Both the position numbers and the translations under genes were made by a program. From Rhizobium sp. P38BS-XIX (GTDB lineage: Bacteria; Pseudomonadota; Alphaproteobacteria; Rhizobiales; Rhizobiaceae): a stretch of 64,000 nucleotides of DNA. The stretch lies in the NCBI RefSeq assembly GCF_012641435.1, contig NZ_JABAIJ010000009.1, forward strand, positions 1 through 64,000, given 5' to 3'. Positions 18,392 to 27,720 of this stretch are shown here, in pieces; within the stretch, counting starts at the first letter, position 1; the number at the start of each line of letters is the position of its first letter. Below the pieces are notes generated by a model, which was not told the DNA's origin, ran no database searches, and was given only the letters and a program-made list of their open reading frames with translations.

Positions 18392-20929
18392 ATGTTCATT
18401 GATAAGATACTGTCGCGTTTCAAGATCAAGACGAAGGTTCTCATATTCGTCCTTCCGTTCGTCATCAGCATTTCCGCGGTCGGTCTTACCGGGCTCTACG
18501 CATCCGGCCTCCTGCAGGGACGCATGGAAATTTCCAACAGCGTGCTGCAATCGCTGACGGGCTTCAAGAATCTCTACGGTTCGATGGACGACTTCCTGCG
18601 CATCACCAACGCGCAGCAGCGCGACAAGCTCTACGAAGACATCAAGTCGCAGCAGCAGCTGCTGACGGCAACGCTCGGCCAGCTTGGCAAGGATGCAGAA
18701 GGTCGCGACAATCTGACCGACGCGGCATCGAAGACCGCTGATCTCTCCACTCTCGTCGGCAGATTGTGGACGCTGCACGATCAGGAGCTTGGCTTTCGCA
18801 AGGTGATCGACGATGCGCAGAGAGCGCTGATCAGCGCCCGCTTCAATGTCGATTTCAACAGCCAGCAGCTGGAAGACCAGATGCGTCAGGATCAGGCCGA
18901 TGCCACTTCGACGCTGCGCTCCGCCGACCGACTGTTGAAGGGCGGCGACCTGCTCGTTGCCGTCGCCGAAGATTTCAGCAAGGCCGCAACGCCTGCCGAC
19001 AAGCTCAAGCTGCTCAAGGATCGCATACCCGATCTCAACAAGGCGCAGCGATCCATCGATCTGGCGCTTCCCCAAAACCAGAAAAGCGTGGTCCAGTCGC
19101 TGGTCAGCACCATCAAGGATCTGACCGTCTTTACCGAGAGCAACGATGCGCCGACCGATGACACCATCACCAATATCGGCCGCCTTCTGTCGCGCTTCCG
19201 TCAGACGTCGACCTATACGCAGCTGACCGCCACGCAGATGATGCGCCAGGCGACCACGACCTTCGTGTCGCTCGATGCCCGCGTCGCGCAGACGAACTCC
19301 GTTCTGCAGGATACGCGCCGCCTGGAAGACTCGGTGTATTCGCTGCAGCTCGTCCTTGCCGATTTCAACGCCAACACGAACAAGGACAACCTCGTTCGTC
19401 TTCGCCAGGAAATCTCCAAGCTCGCGGGCGATATCGATACGCTGAACCAGAGCGCCAAGAGCATGGACTTCGCCACTGATATCGATGCGGCCATCCGTCC
19501 GGCAATCAAGTCGATGGATGACGCCGGCGGCAAGCTCGTCGATACCATTACACAGCGGATTGCCGATTATGCAGGTGCGCGCCAGCAGCTCGATCAGGTC
19601 TGGGGTCAGCTCACGGCCTTTGCCGAGACGCAGAAGCAGAGCGCCGGTACGGAACGCAACCAGGCAAACTACATCTCGATCCTTGCAACCGCTCTCGGCA
19701 TCATTCTTTCGGTTGCCGGCGGTATCGCGCTGGTCCTGACCCTGCAGCGCCCGATCGGCCAGATCACCGCCGCCATGCGCCGCATTGCCGACGGCAGGCT
19801 CGAAACCGCGATCTCCGGCGAGCAGCGTCATGACGAAATCGGCGACATGGCGCGTGCGCTCGGCATCTTCAAGGAAAACGCGATCTCGAAAATCCGCATC
19901 GAGGAACAGAGCGACGAAGAGCGCGCTGCCGCCGAGCACGAGCGCCAGCGCAATGACGCCGAGAAGCGCGAGCTCGATCGCCAGATCGACTTTGCAGTCA
20001 GCGAGCTTGCAGCCGGCCTCGAGCGTCTCGCTCAGGGCGATATCTCGGCGACCATCGAGACGCCCTTCATCGGCCGCCTCGAACAGCTCCGGCAGGACTT
20101 CAACAGCTCGCTGTCCCGCCTGCAGGAAACGCTGAGCCAGGTGCGCGGCAACGTCGTGATGATCCAGAGCAACGGCAGCCAGATGGCCGCCTCCGCCGAG
20201 GATCTCTCAAAGCGCACCGAGCAGCAGGCGGCATCGCTCGAGCAGACCGCCGCAGCCGTCGACGAGATCACCGTTACCGTGCGCTCGTCGGCCGAGCGTG
20301 CCAAGGATGCGGACGCCATCGTGCGCGAAGCCAAGCGCAGCGCCGATGACAGCTCTGTCGTCGTTGGCAATGCCATCGACGCCATGACGCGCATCGAGGA
20401 TGCCTCGCGCAAGATCGAGCAGATCATCGGCGTTATCGACGAGATCGCCTTCCAGACCAATCTCCTCGCCCTCAATGCCGGTATCGAAGCCGCACGCGCC
20501 GGGGAGGCGGGCAAGGGCTTCGCCGTCGTCGCCATGGAAGTGCGCGAGCTTGCACAGCGCTCGGCCGCTGCCGCCAAGGAGATCAAGGGCTTGATCAACA
20601 AGTCGACGCAGGAGGTCAATTCCGGCTCGCAGTTCGTTCAGGAGGCCGGTTCGGTCCTCGCGCAGATCAGCAGCCAGATTGTCACGATCAGCCAGCATGT
20701 CGAAATGATCGCTCGCGCCAGCCACGATCAGGCAAGCGCGCTGCAGGAGGTCAACGCTTCTGTGAACCACATGGACCAGATGACCCAGCAGAATGCCGGC
20801 ATGGTGGAAGAGACCACGGCGGCCAGCCGCGAGCTGGCCAGCGAAGCCGATGCCCTGTTGCATCTGATCCAGCAGTTCAAGATCGAGGCCGGACACAACG
20901 TCAGCTACATCCGCGAACAGGCGGCCTGA
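18392..20929 (+). CDS. Methyl-accepting chemotaxis protein
   Basis: An 845-residue transmembrane chemoreceptor. Transmembrane helix 1 is at about residues 15-38. A helical periplasmic sensor of about 390 residues follows, then transmembrane helix 2 at about 429-452 and a HAMP domain (PIGQITAAMRRIADGRLE and on). The cytoplasmic signalling hairpin has its tip near residue 683 (DEIAFQTNLLALNAGIEAARAGE). The unusually long helical sensor resembles ligand-binding bundles with an inserted helical module; its ligand is unknown. The C-terminus ends REQAA, without a CheR-tethering NWETF-type pentapeptide. A strong terminator follows. Confidence 0.93.
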   Translation: MFIDKILSRFKIKTKVLIFVLPFVISISAVGLTGLYASGLLQGRMEISNSVLQSLTGFKNLYGSMDDFLRITNAQQRDKLYEDIKSQQQLLTATLGQLGKDAEGRDNLTDAASKTADLSTLVGRLWTLHDQELGFRKVIDDAQRALISARFNVDFNSQQLEDQMRQDQADATSTLRSADRLLKGGDLLVAVAEDFSKAATPADKLKLLKDRIPDLNKAQRSIDLALPQNQKSVVQSLVSTIKDLTVFTESNDAPTDDTITNIGRLLSRFRQTSTYTQLTATQMMRQATTTFVSLDARVAQTNSVLQDTRRLEDSVYSLQLVLADFNANTNKDNLVRLRQEISKLAGDIDTLNQSAKSMDFATDIDAAIRPAIKSMDDAGGKLVDTITQRIADYAGARQQLDQVWGQLTAFAETQKQSAGTERNQANYISILATALGIILSVAGGIALVLTLQRPIGQITAAMRRIADGRLETAISGEQRHDEIGDMARALGIFKENAISKIRIEEQSDEERAAAEHERQRNDAEKRELDRQIDFAVSELAAGLERLAQGDISATIETPFIGRLEQLRQDFNSSLSRLQETLSQVRGNVVMIQSNGSQMAASAEDLSKRTEQQAASLEQTAAAVDEITVTVRSSAERAKDADAIVREAKRSADDSSVVVGNAIDAMTRIEDASRKIEQIIGVIDEIAFQTNLLALNAGIEAARAGEAGKGFAVVAMEVRELAQRSAAAAKEIKGLINKSTQEVNSGSQFVQEAGSVLAQISSQIVTISQHVEMIARASHDQASALQEVNASVNHMDQMTQQNAGMVEETTAASRELASEADALLHLIQQFKIEAGHNVSYIREQAA

Positions 20930-21162
20930 GGAAAACAATCCTTGCGATCACAGGCGGATTGGCTGGTTTCCAGCCGGTCCGCCTTTTTCGTTGCCGTGCC
21001 ATGGCCGCGCATGGCTGCCAACATTCGCAGGAGCCAGACAAGCAAGGGCGAGGGATCTCGCGCATTGTCGATATAGAATAGATCTTCGTTGCGGCGCCAC
21101 TCTTCTTCGCGGGCACGGTTCTGCAATTCGATGGCCTTGGCCAAAGCGAAACTTTCCATCAT
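20905..21162 (-). CDS. Small hypothetical protein, 85 residues
   Basis: The frame starts MMESFALAKAIELQNRAREEEW with GGAGAC six bases upstream of the ATG at 21162. The first ~55 residues look protein-like: an amphipathic helix followed by SPLLVWLLRMLAAMRG. The last ~30 residues are encoded through the chemoreceptor terminator (20952-20988) and overlap the chemoreceptor's final codons, so they may be unconserved. No family recognised. It is convergent with the chemoreceptor and divergent from the LysR gene. Confidence 0.45.
   Translation of the reverse strand: MMESFALAKAIELQNRAREEEWRRNEDLFYIDNARDPSPLLVWLLRMLAAMRGHGTATKKADRLETSQSACDRKDCFPQAACSRM
20952..20988 (+). terminator. Terminator of the chemoreceptor gene
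   Basis: The stem AGGCGGA-TT-GGCTGG pairs with CCAGCC-GG-TCCGCCT around a three-base loop and is followed by TTTTT. It begins 23 bases after the chemoreceptor stop. Confidence 0.85.
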
Positions 21163-21251
21163 GAGATGTCTCCATAGGTTTGAGGCATCCCTTTAATTAC
21201 GCATCCGAATTTTCTTTATAAACAGCCGTTTTCGCCCTATGTTTTTCAATT

Positions 21252-22124
21252 ATGAAAAACATTACTTGGGATGCCTATCAGCTTTTTCTCGATGTCGCCC
21301 GGGGCGGTGGGCTTACCGGCGCAGTCGGTTCGAGTGGCCTCAGCCCCGCGACGATCGGTCGACGCATGCTCGATCTGGAGGGACAGATCGGTCGCCTTCT
21401 GTTCGAGCGCAGCCAGACCGGATATGCGTTGACGGGTGACGGTCAGGCCTTGTTCGACCAGCTGCTGGAGATGGAGGCGGCCGCCCGCAAGGTCGATAGC
21501 TGGCAGCGCGATGCTCAGGGCATGTCCGTCGTACGCATCGCAGCCGGGACATGGGTTGGATGGCTGCTGAGCCAGAACATGCCGACGATCTGTTCGCAAC
21601 GCGATCCTTTTCGGATCGACCTGCATCTGGGTGAGCGCCGCGCCAGTCTTGCCCATCGCGAGAGCGATATAGGCATCCGCGCTTTCGAGCCGGAGGAAGT
21701 CAATCTCGCCGCGATCAAGACCGGCGATGTTGCCTACGCTGCCTATCAGGCCCGCAACATGCGCTTTGCCGGACCGCAGCGCTGGATCGCGGTGGCGGAA
21801 GACGAGGCGATCTCAGCCTATCTGCGTTGGCCGCACCAGAACCGGCGGGACGAGATTGCGTTTACCGTCAGCCGCCCGCGTTCGCTTCACGATCTGGTGT
21901 TGGCCGGATCGGGTATTGCCGTCCTGCCGTGTTTCGTCGGCGACCAGGAGCCCCGGCTGGAGCGCGTCGGCGAGGAAATTGCCGAGCTGCGGCATCGGCA
22001 ATGGATCGTCATGAACAATGCCGATCGTCACCGCAGCGAAATCCGCACGGTGGTCGACCGTATGACGCGGCTGCTGAAAAGCCATGCGGACCTGTTTGCC
22101 GGCAAGCGCCCGACCTACGCTTGA
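21252..22124 (+). CDS. LysR-family transcriptional regulator
   Basis: A 290-residue regulator. The N-terminal winged HTH spans about residues 5-63 (WDAYQLFLDVARGGGLTGA, then SPATIGRRMLDLE). The effector domain is LysR-like but short, and ends in GIAVLPCFVGDQEPRLERV, the typical second-lobe strand. Its target is not evident: it is convergent with an aldo/keto reductase and divergent from a small hypothetical gene. Confidence 0.88.
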   Translation: MKNITWDAYQLFLDVARGGGLTGAVGSSGLSPATIGRRMLDLEGQIGRLLFERSQTGYALTGDGQALFDQLLEMEAAARKVDSWQRDAQGMSVVRIAAGTWVGWLLSQNMPTICSQRDPFRIDLHLGERRASLAHRESDIGIRAFEPEEVNLAAIKTGDVAYAAYQARNMRFAGPQRWIAVAEDEAISAYLRWPHQNRRDEIAFTVSRPRSLHDLVLAGSGIAVLPCFVGDQEPRLERVGEEIAELRHRQWIVMNNADRHRSEIRTVVDRMTRLLKSHADLFAGKRPTYA

Positions 22125-22125
22125 G

Positions 22126-22152
22126 AAACCGACGGCGATCTGCCGCCGGTTT
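22126..22152. terminator. Bidirectional stem-loop between LysR and aldo/keto reductase genes
   Basis: The arms AAACCG-a-CGGC and GCCG-c-CGGTTT form a 10-bp stem with one internal mismatch and a five-base loop, one base after the LysR stop. AAA and TTT at the ends let it serve both convergent genes. Confidence 0.65.
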
Positions 22153-22160
22153 GTGTCTGC

Positions 22161-23159
22161 TCAACGTGGTGCGTCGCCCCAGCGGTATTCGACGGTAGCG
22201 TCGTCCAGCCTGGCTTTCAGCTCAGGATCGAGCTTGTAGTCGATGGCGGCGAGCGTGTCGGTCAGCTGCTCGGGGCGGCTCGCGCCAATGATGGCCGATG
22301 TGATGACCGGATTGGCTGCCACCCAGGCAACGGCTAGCTTGATAAGCGGCTCGCCGGCTTCGGCGGCAATGCCGCGCAGTTTTTCGACCGTCGCGAATTC
22401 CCGTTCGTGCCAATAGCGCTGAAGGTAGTTGGTGCCGGCGCCGCGCAGCTGGGCGCTGAAGCGACCCTCGGTCGGCGCCACATCGTGCTTGTGCTTGCCT
22501 GTGAGCAGGCCGCCCGCAATCGGATTGTAGGGGATGACGGCGATACGCTGCTCTTCCGCAAGCGGCAGCAGTTCGCGTTCGATTTGGCGAAACAAAAGAT
22601 TGTAGCGCGGCTGCACGGAAACGAAGCGGGCGGTCCGCAGGAAATCCGCGCGGCCGAGCGCCAGCGCCAGCCGGTAAGCCAGGAAGTTCGACACGCCGAC
22701 ATAGCGGGCCTTGCCCGAGCGCACGATGATGTCGAGTGCTTCCAGCGTCTCGTCGATCGGCGTTTCCCGATCGTCCGAATGCAGCTGGTAGAGGTCGACG
22801 TAATCGGTGCCCAGGCGCCGCAGCGATGCGTCGATGGCGTCGAGAAGGTGCTTGCGCGATGCACCCTGATCCCATGGCGACGGACCGACCTTTCCGACGG
22901 CCTTGGTCGCGACGATGAAGCGATCGCGCTTGCCCTTCAGCCAGCCGCCGACGATTTCCTCGGTGCGGCCGGCAAGCTGCTCGCCACCGCCCAGCGGATA
23001 GACGTCAGCCGTGTCGATGAAGTTGACGCCGGCATCGGCCGCCTTGTCGAGAATGGCATGCGCCACGTTTTCCTGTTCGATCTGCAGACCGAACGTCATC
23101 GTGCCCAGACACAGGCGCGAGACGCTGAGACCGGTATTGCCGAATTTTTGATACTGCAT
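22161..23159 (-). CDS. Aldo/keto reductase
   Basis: A 332-residue cytoplasmic NADPH-dependent reductase of the (alpha/beta)8 family. The catalytic tetrad is visible: Asp and Tyr in NFIDTADVY, Lys in VATKAVGK and His in LYQLHSDD. The NADP-binding C-terminal segment SAIIGASRPEQL is present. GGGGAC precedes the ATG at 23159; the frame's extension to 23270 is not family-like. The substrate is unknown. Proximity to polyamine genes might suggest aldehyde handling, but that is speculative. Confidence 0.9.
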   Translation of the reverse strand: MQYQKFGNTGLSVSRLCLGTMTFGLQIEQENVAHAILDKAADAGVNFIDTADVYPLGGGEQLAGRTEEIVGGWLKGKRDRFIVATKAVGKVGPSPWDQGASRKHLLDAIDASLRRLGTDYVDLYQLHSDDRETPIDETLEALDIIVRSGKARYVGVSNFLAYRLALALGRADFLRTARFVSVQPRYNLLFRQIERELLPLAEEQRIAVIPYNPIAGGLLTGKHKHDVAPTEGRFSAQLRGAGTNYLQRYWHEREFATVEKLRGIAAEAGEPLIKLAVAWVAANPVITSAIIGASRPEQLTDTLAAIDYKLDPELKARLDDATVEYRWGDAPR

Positions 23160-23489
23160 GATGAGTCCCCGGTGATGGGTTTGAGTTTGCCCGCTGGGCA
23201 GGATGGCGAACCAGATTGAGAATGTTCGCAAGGTAGAGCTGCCCGATGTTAGCAAAGCCGCTTTGCGCATTCACGCATGAAGCGGACCTTGAGTTCACAA
23301 TCGCGTGCTCGGGTCATGGTCTCTCTGCGGGGAGCCTCCGGCAGCGCATCGATGCTCTGCGGGTAAAATAGCCAAAGCTCATCTTGCCTTGCTTTTTCCC
23401 TTGTCGCCTTCCGATTTCCTTTCTAGTCTAACGGGAAAAACAGAGGGTTGGGTGTCGCCTGGATACCCGTGAACAAAACAGGAGAGACT
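23160..23489. other. Divergent promoter region before potF
   Basis: No gene is visible in these 330 bases. The region must hold the promoters of the aldo/keto reductase gene and potF. Just before potF is the ribosome site AGGAGAG (from about 23480). I see no clear operator palindrome. Confidence 0.5.
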
Positions 23490-24587
23490 ATGAAGTCCAT
23501 GTTCGCACGGCTTGCAGCAACGGCTTTTGCGGTCGTTTCGCTGGCGACAGTCGCTCAGGCTGAAGACAAGGTCGTCAATATCTACAACTGGTCGGATTAT
23601 ATCGATAATTCGATCCTGGACGATTTCACCAAGGAAACCGGCATCAAGGTTGTCTACGACACGTTCGATCAGAACGAGACGTTGGAAACGAAGCTGCTCG
23701 CGGGCAAGACCGGCTATGACGTCGTCGTGCCAACGGCCTACTTCCTGCAACGCCAGATCAAGGCCGGCGTCTTCCAGAAGCTCGACAAGTCCAAGCTGCC
23801 GAACCTCTCCAACATGTGGGACACGGTGCAGCAGCGCATCGCCACCTACGACCCCGGCAACCAGTACGCCATCGACTATATGTGGGGTACGAGCGGCGTC
23901 GGCTATAATGTCGACAAGGTGAAGCAGATCCTCGGCACCGACGCGGCGCCGGATATCGATGTCATCTTCGATCCCAAGCTCGCCGCCAAGTTCAAGGACT
24001 GCGGCATCTACATGCTCGATTCCGCGACGGACGTCATTCCCGCGGCCTTGCGTTATCTCGGCCTCGATCCGAATTCGACCAAGCCGGAAGATTTCAAGAA
24101 GGCCGAGGAGCTGTTGACCTCGATCCGGCCTTTCGTCCGCAAGTTCCACTCCTCGGAATACATCAATGCGCTCGCCAACGGCGATATCTGCATCGCCTTC
24201 GGCTATTCCGGCGACGTGCTGCAGGCCCGCAATCGTGCGGCCGAAGCCAAGAACGGCGTCAACATCGGCTATTCGATCCCGACCAAGGGCGCGCAGATGT
24301 GGTTCGACGTCATGGCGATCCCGGCCGATGCGCCGCATGTCGAGGCGGCGCATATTTTCCTCAACTACATCATGAGGCCGGAAGTCATCGCCAAGGCGAG
24401 CGATTCCACGACCTATGCCAACGGCAACAAGGCGTCACAGCAGTTCGTGAGCAAGGACGTGCTCGATGATCCGGCCGTCTATCCGACCGATGCGGTGCGT
24501 GAGAAGCTGTTCACGCTGACCCCGTGGGACGCGAAAACGCAGCGCGTGGCAACGCGGCTGTGGACAAAGGTCACCACCGGCCAATAA
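23490..24587 (+). CDS. potF: Putrescine-binding periplasmic protein PotF
   Basis: A 365-residue PotF/PotD-type binding protein. It begins with a signal peptide (MKSMFARLAATAFAVVSLA, cleavage after AQA). The mature start EDKVVNIYNWSDYID is the hallmark of polyamine-binding proteins, and YMWGTSGVGYNVDKV and FGYSGDVLQA line the ligand cleft. The ATG at 23490 was chosen for its AGGAGAG and the signal peptide. It is first in potFGHI and, with puuA/puuB, makes a putrescine uptake and catabolism set. Confidence 0.93.
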   Translation: MKSMFARLAATAFAVVSLATVAQAEDKVVNIYNWSDYIDNSILDDFTKETGIKVVYDTFDQNETLETKLLAGKTGYDVVVPTAYFLQRQIKAGVFQKLDKSKLPNLSNMWDTVQQRIATYDPGNQYAIDYMWGTSGVGYNVDKVKQILGTDAAPDIDVIFDPKLAAKFKDCGIYMLDSATDVIPAALRYLGLDPNSTKPEDFKKAEELLTSIRPFVRKFHSSEYINALANGDICIAFGYSGDVLQARNRAAEAKNGVNIGYSIPTKGAQMWFDVMAIPADAPHVEAAHIFLNYIMRPEVIAKASDSTTYANGNKASQQFVSKDVLDDPAVYPTDAVREKLFTLTPWDAKTQRVATRLWTKVTTGQ

Positions 24588-24595
24588 TTCGAAGC

Positions 24596-24619
24596 GGCCC
24601 GGACGGCAACGTCCGGGCC
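24596..24619 (+). terminator. Intercistronic hairpin between potF and potG
   Basis: GGCCCGGACG and CGTCCGGGCC form a perfect 10-bp stem closed by a GCAA (GNRA) tetraloop, nine bases after the potF stop, followed by TTTCCTT. Such a structure could stop part of the transcription or protect the potF 3' end, giving more binding protein than membrane components. Confidence 0.7.
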
Positions 24620-24813
24620 TTTCCTTAAGAGGATGGGCTTGAGAACTATGAGACTGCGGCGAAGGGAAACCCCGCCGTGACTGCGTTTCCGGAAAAGCTG
24701 CTGCGCGGTTTCGCTCCGAACGCGGAAATCAATAAAAAGATGGGGCATTGGGCGTTTCAACGAAAAGCGGCAATGCTCGGGGAAAGCCCGAAAGGGCATC
24801 CATTTGGGGATAG

Positions 24814-25959
24814 ATGATGAAGTCACTCGGTAATATCCGGCGTTCCTTTGCTCCTTGGACCGATCCCTCGGCCAAGCCGTACATTTCCTTCAAGAACGTT
24901 ACGAAGAAGTTCGGTGATTTCACCGCCGTCGACAATCTCTCCCTCGATATCTACAACCGTGAATTCTTTGCTCTGCTGGGCGCTTCCGGCTGCGGCAAGT
25001 CCACCTTGCTGCGCATGCTCGCGGGCTTCGAGCAGCCGACGACCGGCGAAATCATCCTCGATGGCCAGAACCTTGCGGGCACGCCGCCCTATCGCCGGCC
25101 TGTCAACATGATGTTCCAGTCTTACGCGCTGTTTCCGCACATGTCGGTGGAAAAGAACATCGCGTTCGGTCTGCGCCAGGACGGCATGCCGAAAGCCGAG
25201 ATCGACGATCGCGTCGCGCAGATGCTGAAGCTCGTGAAACTCGAGCAGTTCGCCAAGCGCAAGCCCAATCAGCTCTCCGGCGGCCAGCGCCAGCGTGTGG
25301 CCCTCGCTCGCTCTCTTGCCAAGCGCCCGAAGGTGCTGCTGCTCGACGAACCCCTTGGCGCGCTCGACAAGAAGCTGCGTGAGGAGACGCAATTCGAACT
25401 GATGGACTTGCAGCAGAGCTTGGGGTTGACCTTCGTCGTCGTCACCCACGATCAGGAAGAGGCAATGACGATGGCCGACCGCATCGCGGTCATGAGCCAC
25501 GGCAAGGTGGTGCAGGTGGCAACGCCTGCGGAAATCTACGAGGCGCCCAACTGCCGCTTCGTTGCCGATTTTATCGGTGATGTGAATATCCTCGACGGCA
25601 ACGTGACGTCGGCGCAATCGGGCATCGTGGAAATATCCGTCGATCCCGATCTGACGCTGCGCACCGCCTCCAGCGATACGCCGTCCACCGGCAGTCGCGC
25701 CAGCCTCGCCATCCGGCCGGAGAAGCTGAGAGTATCGCCGCGCCCGCCCGCCAACGCGTCAGTCAACGCGGCCGAGGGTGAAATCTGGGATATCGCCTAT
25801 CTTGGTGACATGACCGTCTTCCACGTAAAGCTGAAGAGCGGGAAGGTCCTCAAGGCCTCGTCGTTGAATGCGGTTCGTGCCGTCGAAGAACCCTTCGCCT
25901 ATGACCAGAACGTCTGGGTCTCCTTCGACGAGAATGCCGGCGTGTTGTTGAAGGACTGA
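24814..25959 (+). CDS. potG: Putrescine ABC transporter ATPase PotG
   Basis: A 381-residue ATPase with Walker A GASGCGKST near residue 60, the signature LSGGQRQRVALARS near 156, Walker B VLLLDEPLGALDKK and the VVTHDQEEAMT H-loop. The C-terminal TOBE domain (RASLAIRPEKLRV) follows. Two ATGs in tandem (24814, 24817) follow a GGGGA ribosome site. The stop is two bases before the potH start. Confidence 0.93.
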   Translation: MMKSLGNIRRSFAPWTDPSAKPYISFKNVTKKFGDFTAVDNLSLDIYNREFFALLGASGCGKSTLLRMLAGFEQPTTGEIILDGQNLAGTPPYRRPVNMMFQSYALFPHMSVEKNIAFGLRQDGMPKAEIDDRVAQMLKLVKLEQFAKRKPNQLSGGQRQRVALARSLAKRPKVLLLDEPLGALDKKLREETQFELMDLQQSLGLTFVVVTHDQEEAMTMADRIAVMSHGKVVQVATPAEIYEAPNCRFVADFIGDVNILDGNVTSAQSGIVEISVDPDLTLRTASSDTPSTGSRASLAIRPEKLRVSPRPPANASVNAAEGEIWDIAYLGDMTVFHVKLKSGKVLKASSLNAVRAVEEPFAYDQNVWVSFDENAGVLLKD

Positions 25960-25961
25960 TC

Positions 25962-26873
25962 ATGAGAGCGCTCGGTTCCTCCATCTATCAGCGCCTTGTC
26001 ATCATCGTTCCCTATGCTTGGCTGCTGATCTTTTTCCTTGCACCGTTCCTCATCGTCTTCCGCATCTCGCTGTCGACGAAGGCGCTGTCGGTCCCGCCCT
26101 ACGACCCGTCCTTCAACTGGACGGACAGCTTCGGCGACTGGTGGGACAAACTGCAAGCCATGTCGTTCGACAACTACGTATGGCTGACCGGCGATCCGCT
26201 CTATATGAACGCTTACATACAGAGCCTTCAGATCGCCGGTATCTCGACGCTGCTGACCCTGATTATCGCCTATCCGATCGCCTATGGCATGGCGCAGGCC
26301 CCGCGCACGATCCGGCCGACGTTGTTGATGCTGGTCATCCTGCCGTTCTGGACGAGCTTCCTGATCCGCGTCTATTCCTGGATGTCGATCCTCAGCACGA
26401 CCGGCCTCCTGAACCAGCTTCTGATGGGGCTTGGCATCATTCATCAGCCGCTCGTTATCCTGAATACCAACACCGCCGTCTATATCGGCATGGTCTATTC
26501 TTACCTGCCTTTCATGGTGCTGCCGCTCTACTCGTCGCTCGAGAAGATGGACGGCACGCTGATCGAGGCGGCTCAGGATCTTGGCTGCACGCAGATCGGC
26601 GCGTTCTGGCGCGTTACCTTTCCGCTCTCCATCCCGGGCGTCATCGCGGGCTGCATGCTGGTGTTCATTCCGGCGGTCGGCGAATTCGTCATTCCCGATC
26701 TGCTCGGCGGTTCGGAGACGCTGATGATCGGCAAGGTGCTCTGGACCGAATTCTATAGCAACACCGACTGGCCGCTGGCCTCGGCGGTGGCGACCATCCT
26801 GCTTCTGGTGCTGGTGGTGCCCATCGTATTCTTCCAGCATTTCCAGGCCAAAGCAGACGAGAAGGGGAGATAG
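25962..26873 (+). CDS. potH: Putrescine ABC transporter permease PotH
   Basis: A 303-residue inner-membrane permease with six predicted helices. The first is at about residues 12-34, and the ATPase-docking EAA loop (LIEAAQDLGCTQIGAFWRV) is near residue 202. The FVIPDLLGGSETLMIGK segment is typical of PotB/PotH. It should pair with PotI. Confidence 0.92.
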   Translation: MRALGSSIYQRLVIIVPYAWLLIFFLAPFLIVFRISLSTKALSVPPYDPSFNWTDSFGDWWDKLQAMSFDNYVWLTGDPLYMNAYIQSLQIAGISTLLTLIIAYPIAYGMAQAPRTIRPTLLMLVILPFWTSFLIRVYSWMSILSTTGLLNQLLMGLGIIHQPLVILNTNTAVYIGMVYSYLPFMVLPLYSSLEKMDGTLIEAAQDLGCTQIGAFWRVTFPLSIPGVIAGCMLVFIPAVGEFVIPDLLGGSETLMIGKVLWTEFYSNTDWPLASAVATILLLVLVVPIVFFQHFQAKADEKGR

Positions 26874-26876
26874 TCC

Positions 26877-27692
26877 ATGATCCGCTGGTCCCGCTTCAAC
26901 ATCGTCTCCGTCACCCTCGGTCTGGCCTTCCTCTATCTGCCGATCCTGCTGCTGGTGATCTATTCCTTCAACAGCTCGCGCCTGGTCACCGTCTGGGGTG
27001 GGTTTTCGACGCAATGGTACGTGCATCTGTTCAGCAACGATACGATGCTGAGCGCCGCATGGCTGACGGTGCGCATCGCGCTGCTCTCGGCGACGATCGC
27101 GACCGTGCTCGGCACCTTCGCGGCAATCACGCTCGTGCGTTACACGCGCTTTCGCGGCCGCATCCTGTTTTCGGGCATGATCTATGCGCCGCTCGTAATG
27201 CCTGACGTCATCACCGGCCTGTCGCTGCTGTTGCTCTTCGTCACATCGGGCGTCGACCGTGGCTTCTGGACGATCGTCATGGCGCACACGACGCTGACCA
27301 TGTGCTTCGTCGCAGTCGTCGTGCAGTCTCGGCTCCTGACCTTCGATCGTTCGATCGAGGAGGCGGCGATGGATCTCGGCGCGCCGCCGGTGCGCACGTT
27401 CTTCGAGGTCACCTTGCCGATCATCGCGCCGGCCGTCTTCTCGGGCTGGGTGCTGGCTCTGACCTTATCGCTCGACGATCTGGTGATTGCAACCTTTGCC
27501 TCTGGTGCTGGCGCCAAGACACTGCCAATGCTAATCTACAGCCAGGTGAAGCTCGGCGTGACGCCGGAAATCAATGCCATCTGCACCATCCTGATCGGCG
27601 TCGTCGCCTTCGGTGTAATCTGCGCCTCGATCGTCACGAAACGCCGTGAAGTGCAGCGGCAACGCGACGAGCATGCGGCGGCTGCTGCCTGA
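26877..27692 (+). CDS. potI: Putrescine ABC transporter permease PotI
   Basis: A 271-residue inner-membrane permease with the PotC/PotI lead (FLYLPILLLVIYSFNSSRL). The EAA loop (SIEEAAMDLGAPPVRTFFEV) is near residue 160 and the segment SLDDLVIATFASG follows. It starts three bases after the potH stop and closes the operon. A short inverted repeat GCCTGA...TCAGGC around the stop lies before the convergent AsmA gene. Confidence 0.92.
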   Translation: MIRWSRFNIVSVTLGLAFLYLPILLLVIYSFNSSRLVTVWGGFSTQWYVHLFSNDTMLSAAWLTVRIALLSATIATVLGTFAAITLVRYTRFRGRILFSGMIYAPLVMPDVITGLSLLLLFVTSGVDRGFWTIVMAHTTLTMCFVAVVVQSRLLTFDRSIEEAAMDLGAPPVRTFFEVTLPIIAPAVFSGWVLALTLSLDDLVIATFASGAGAKTLPMLIYSQVKLGVTPEINAICTILIGVVAFGVICASIVTKRREVQRQRDEHAAAAA

Positions 27693-27720
27693 CGCGCATC
27701 GGTCGCTCAGGCGGTCATGA

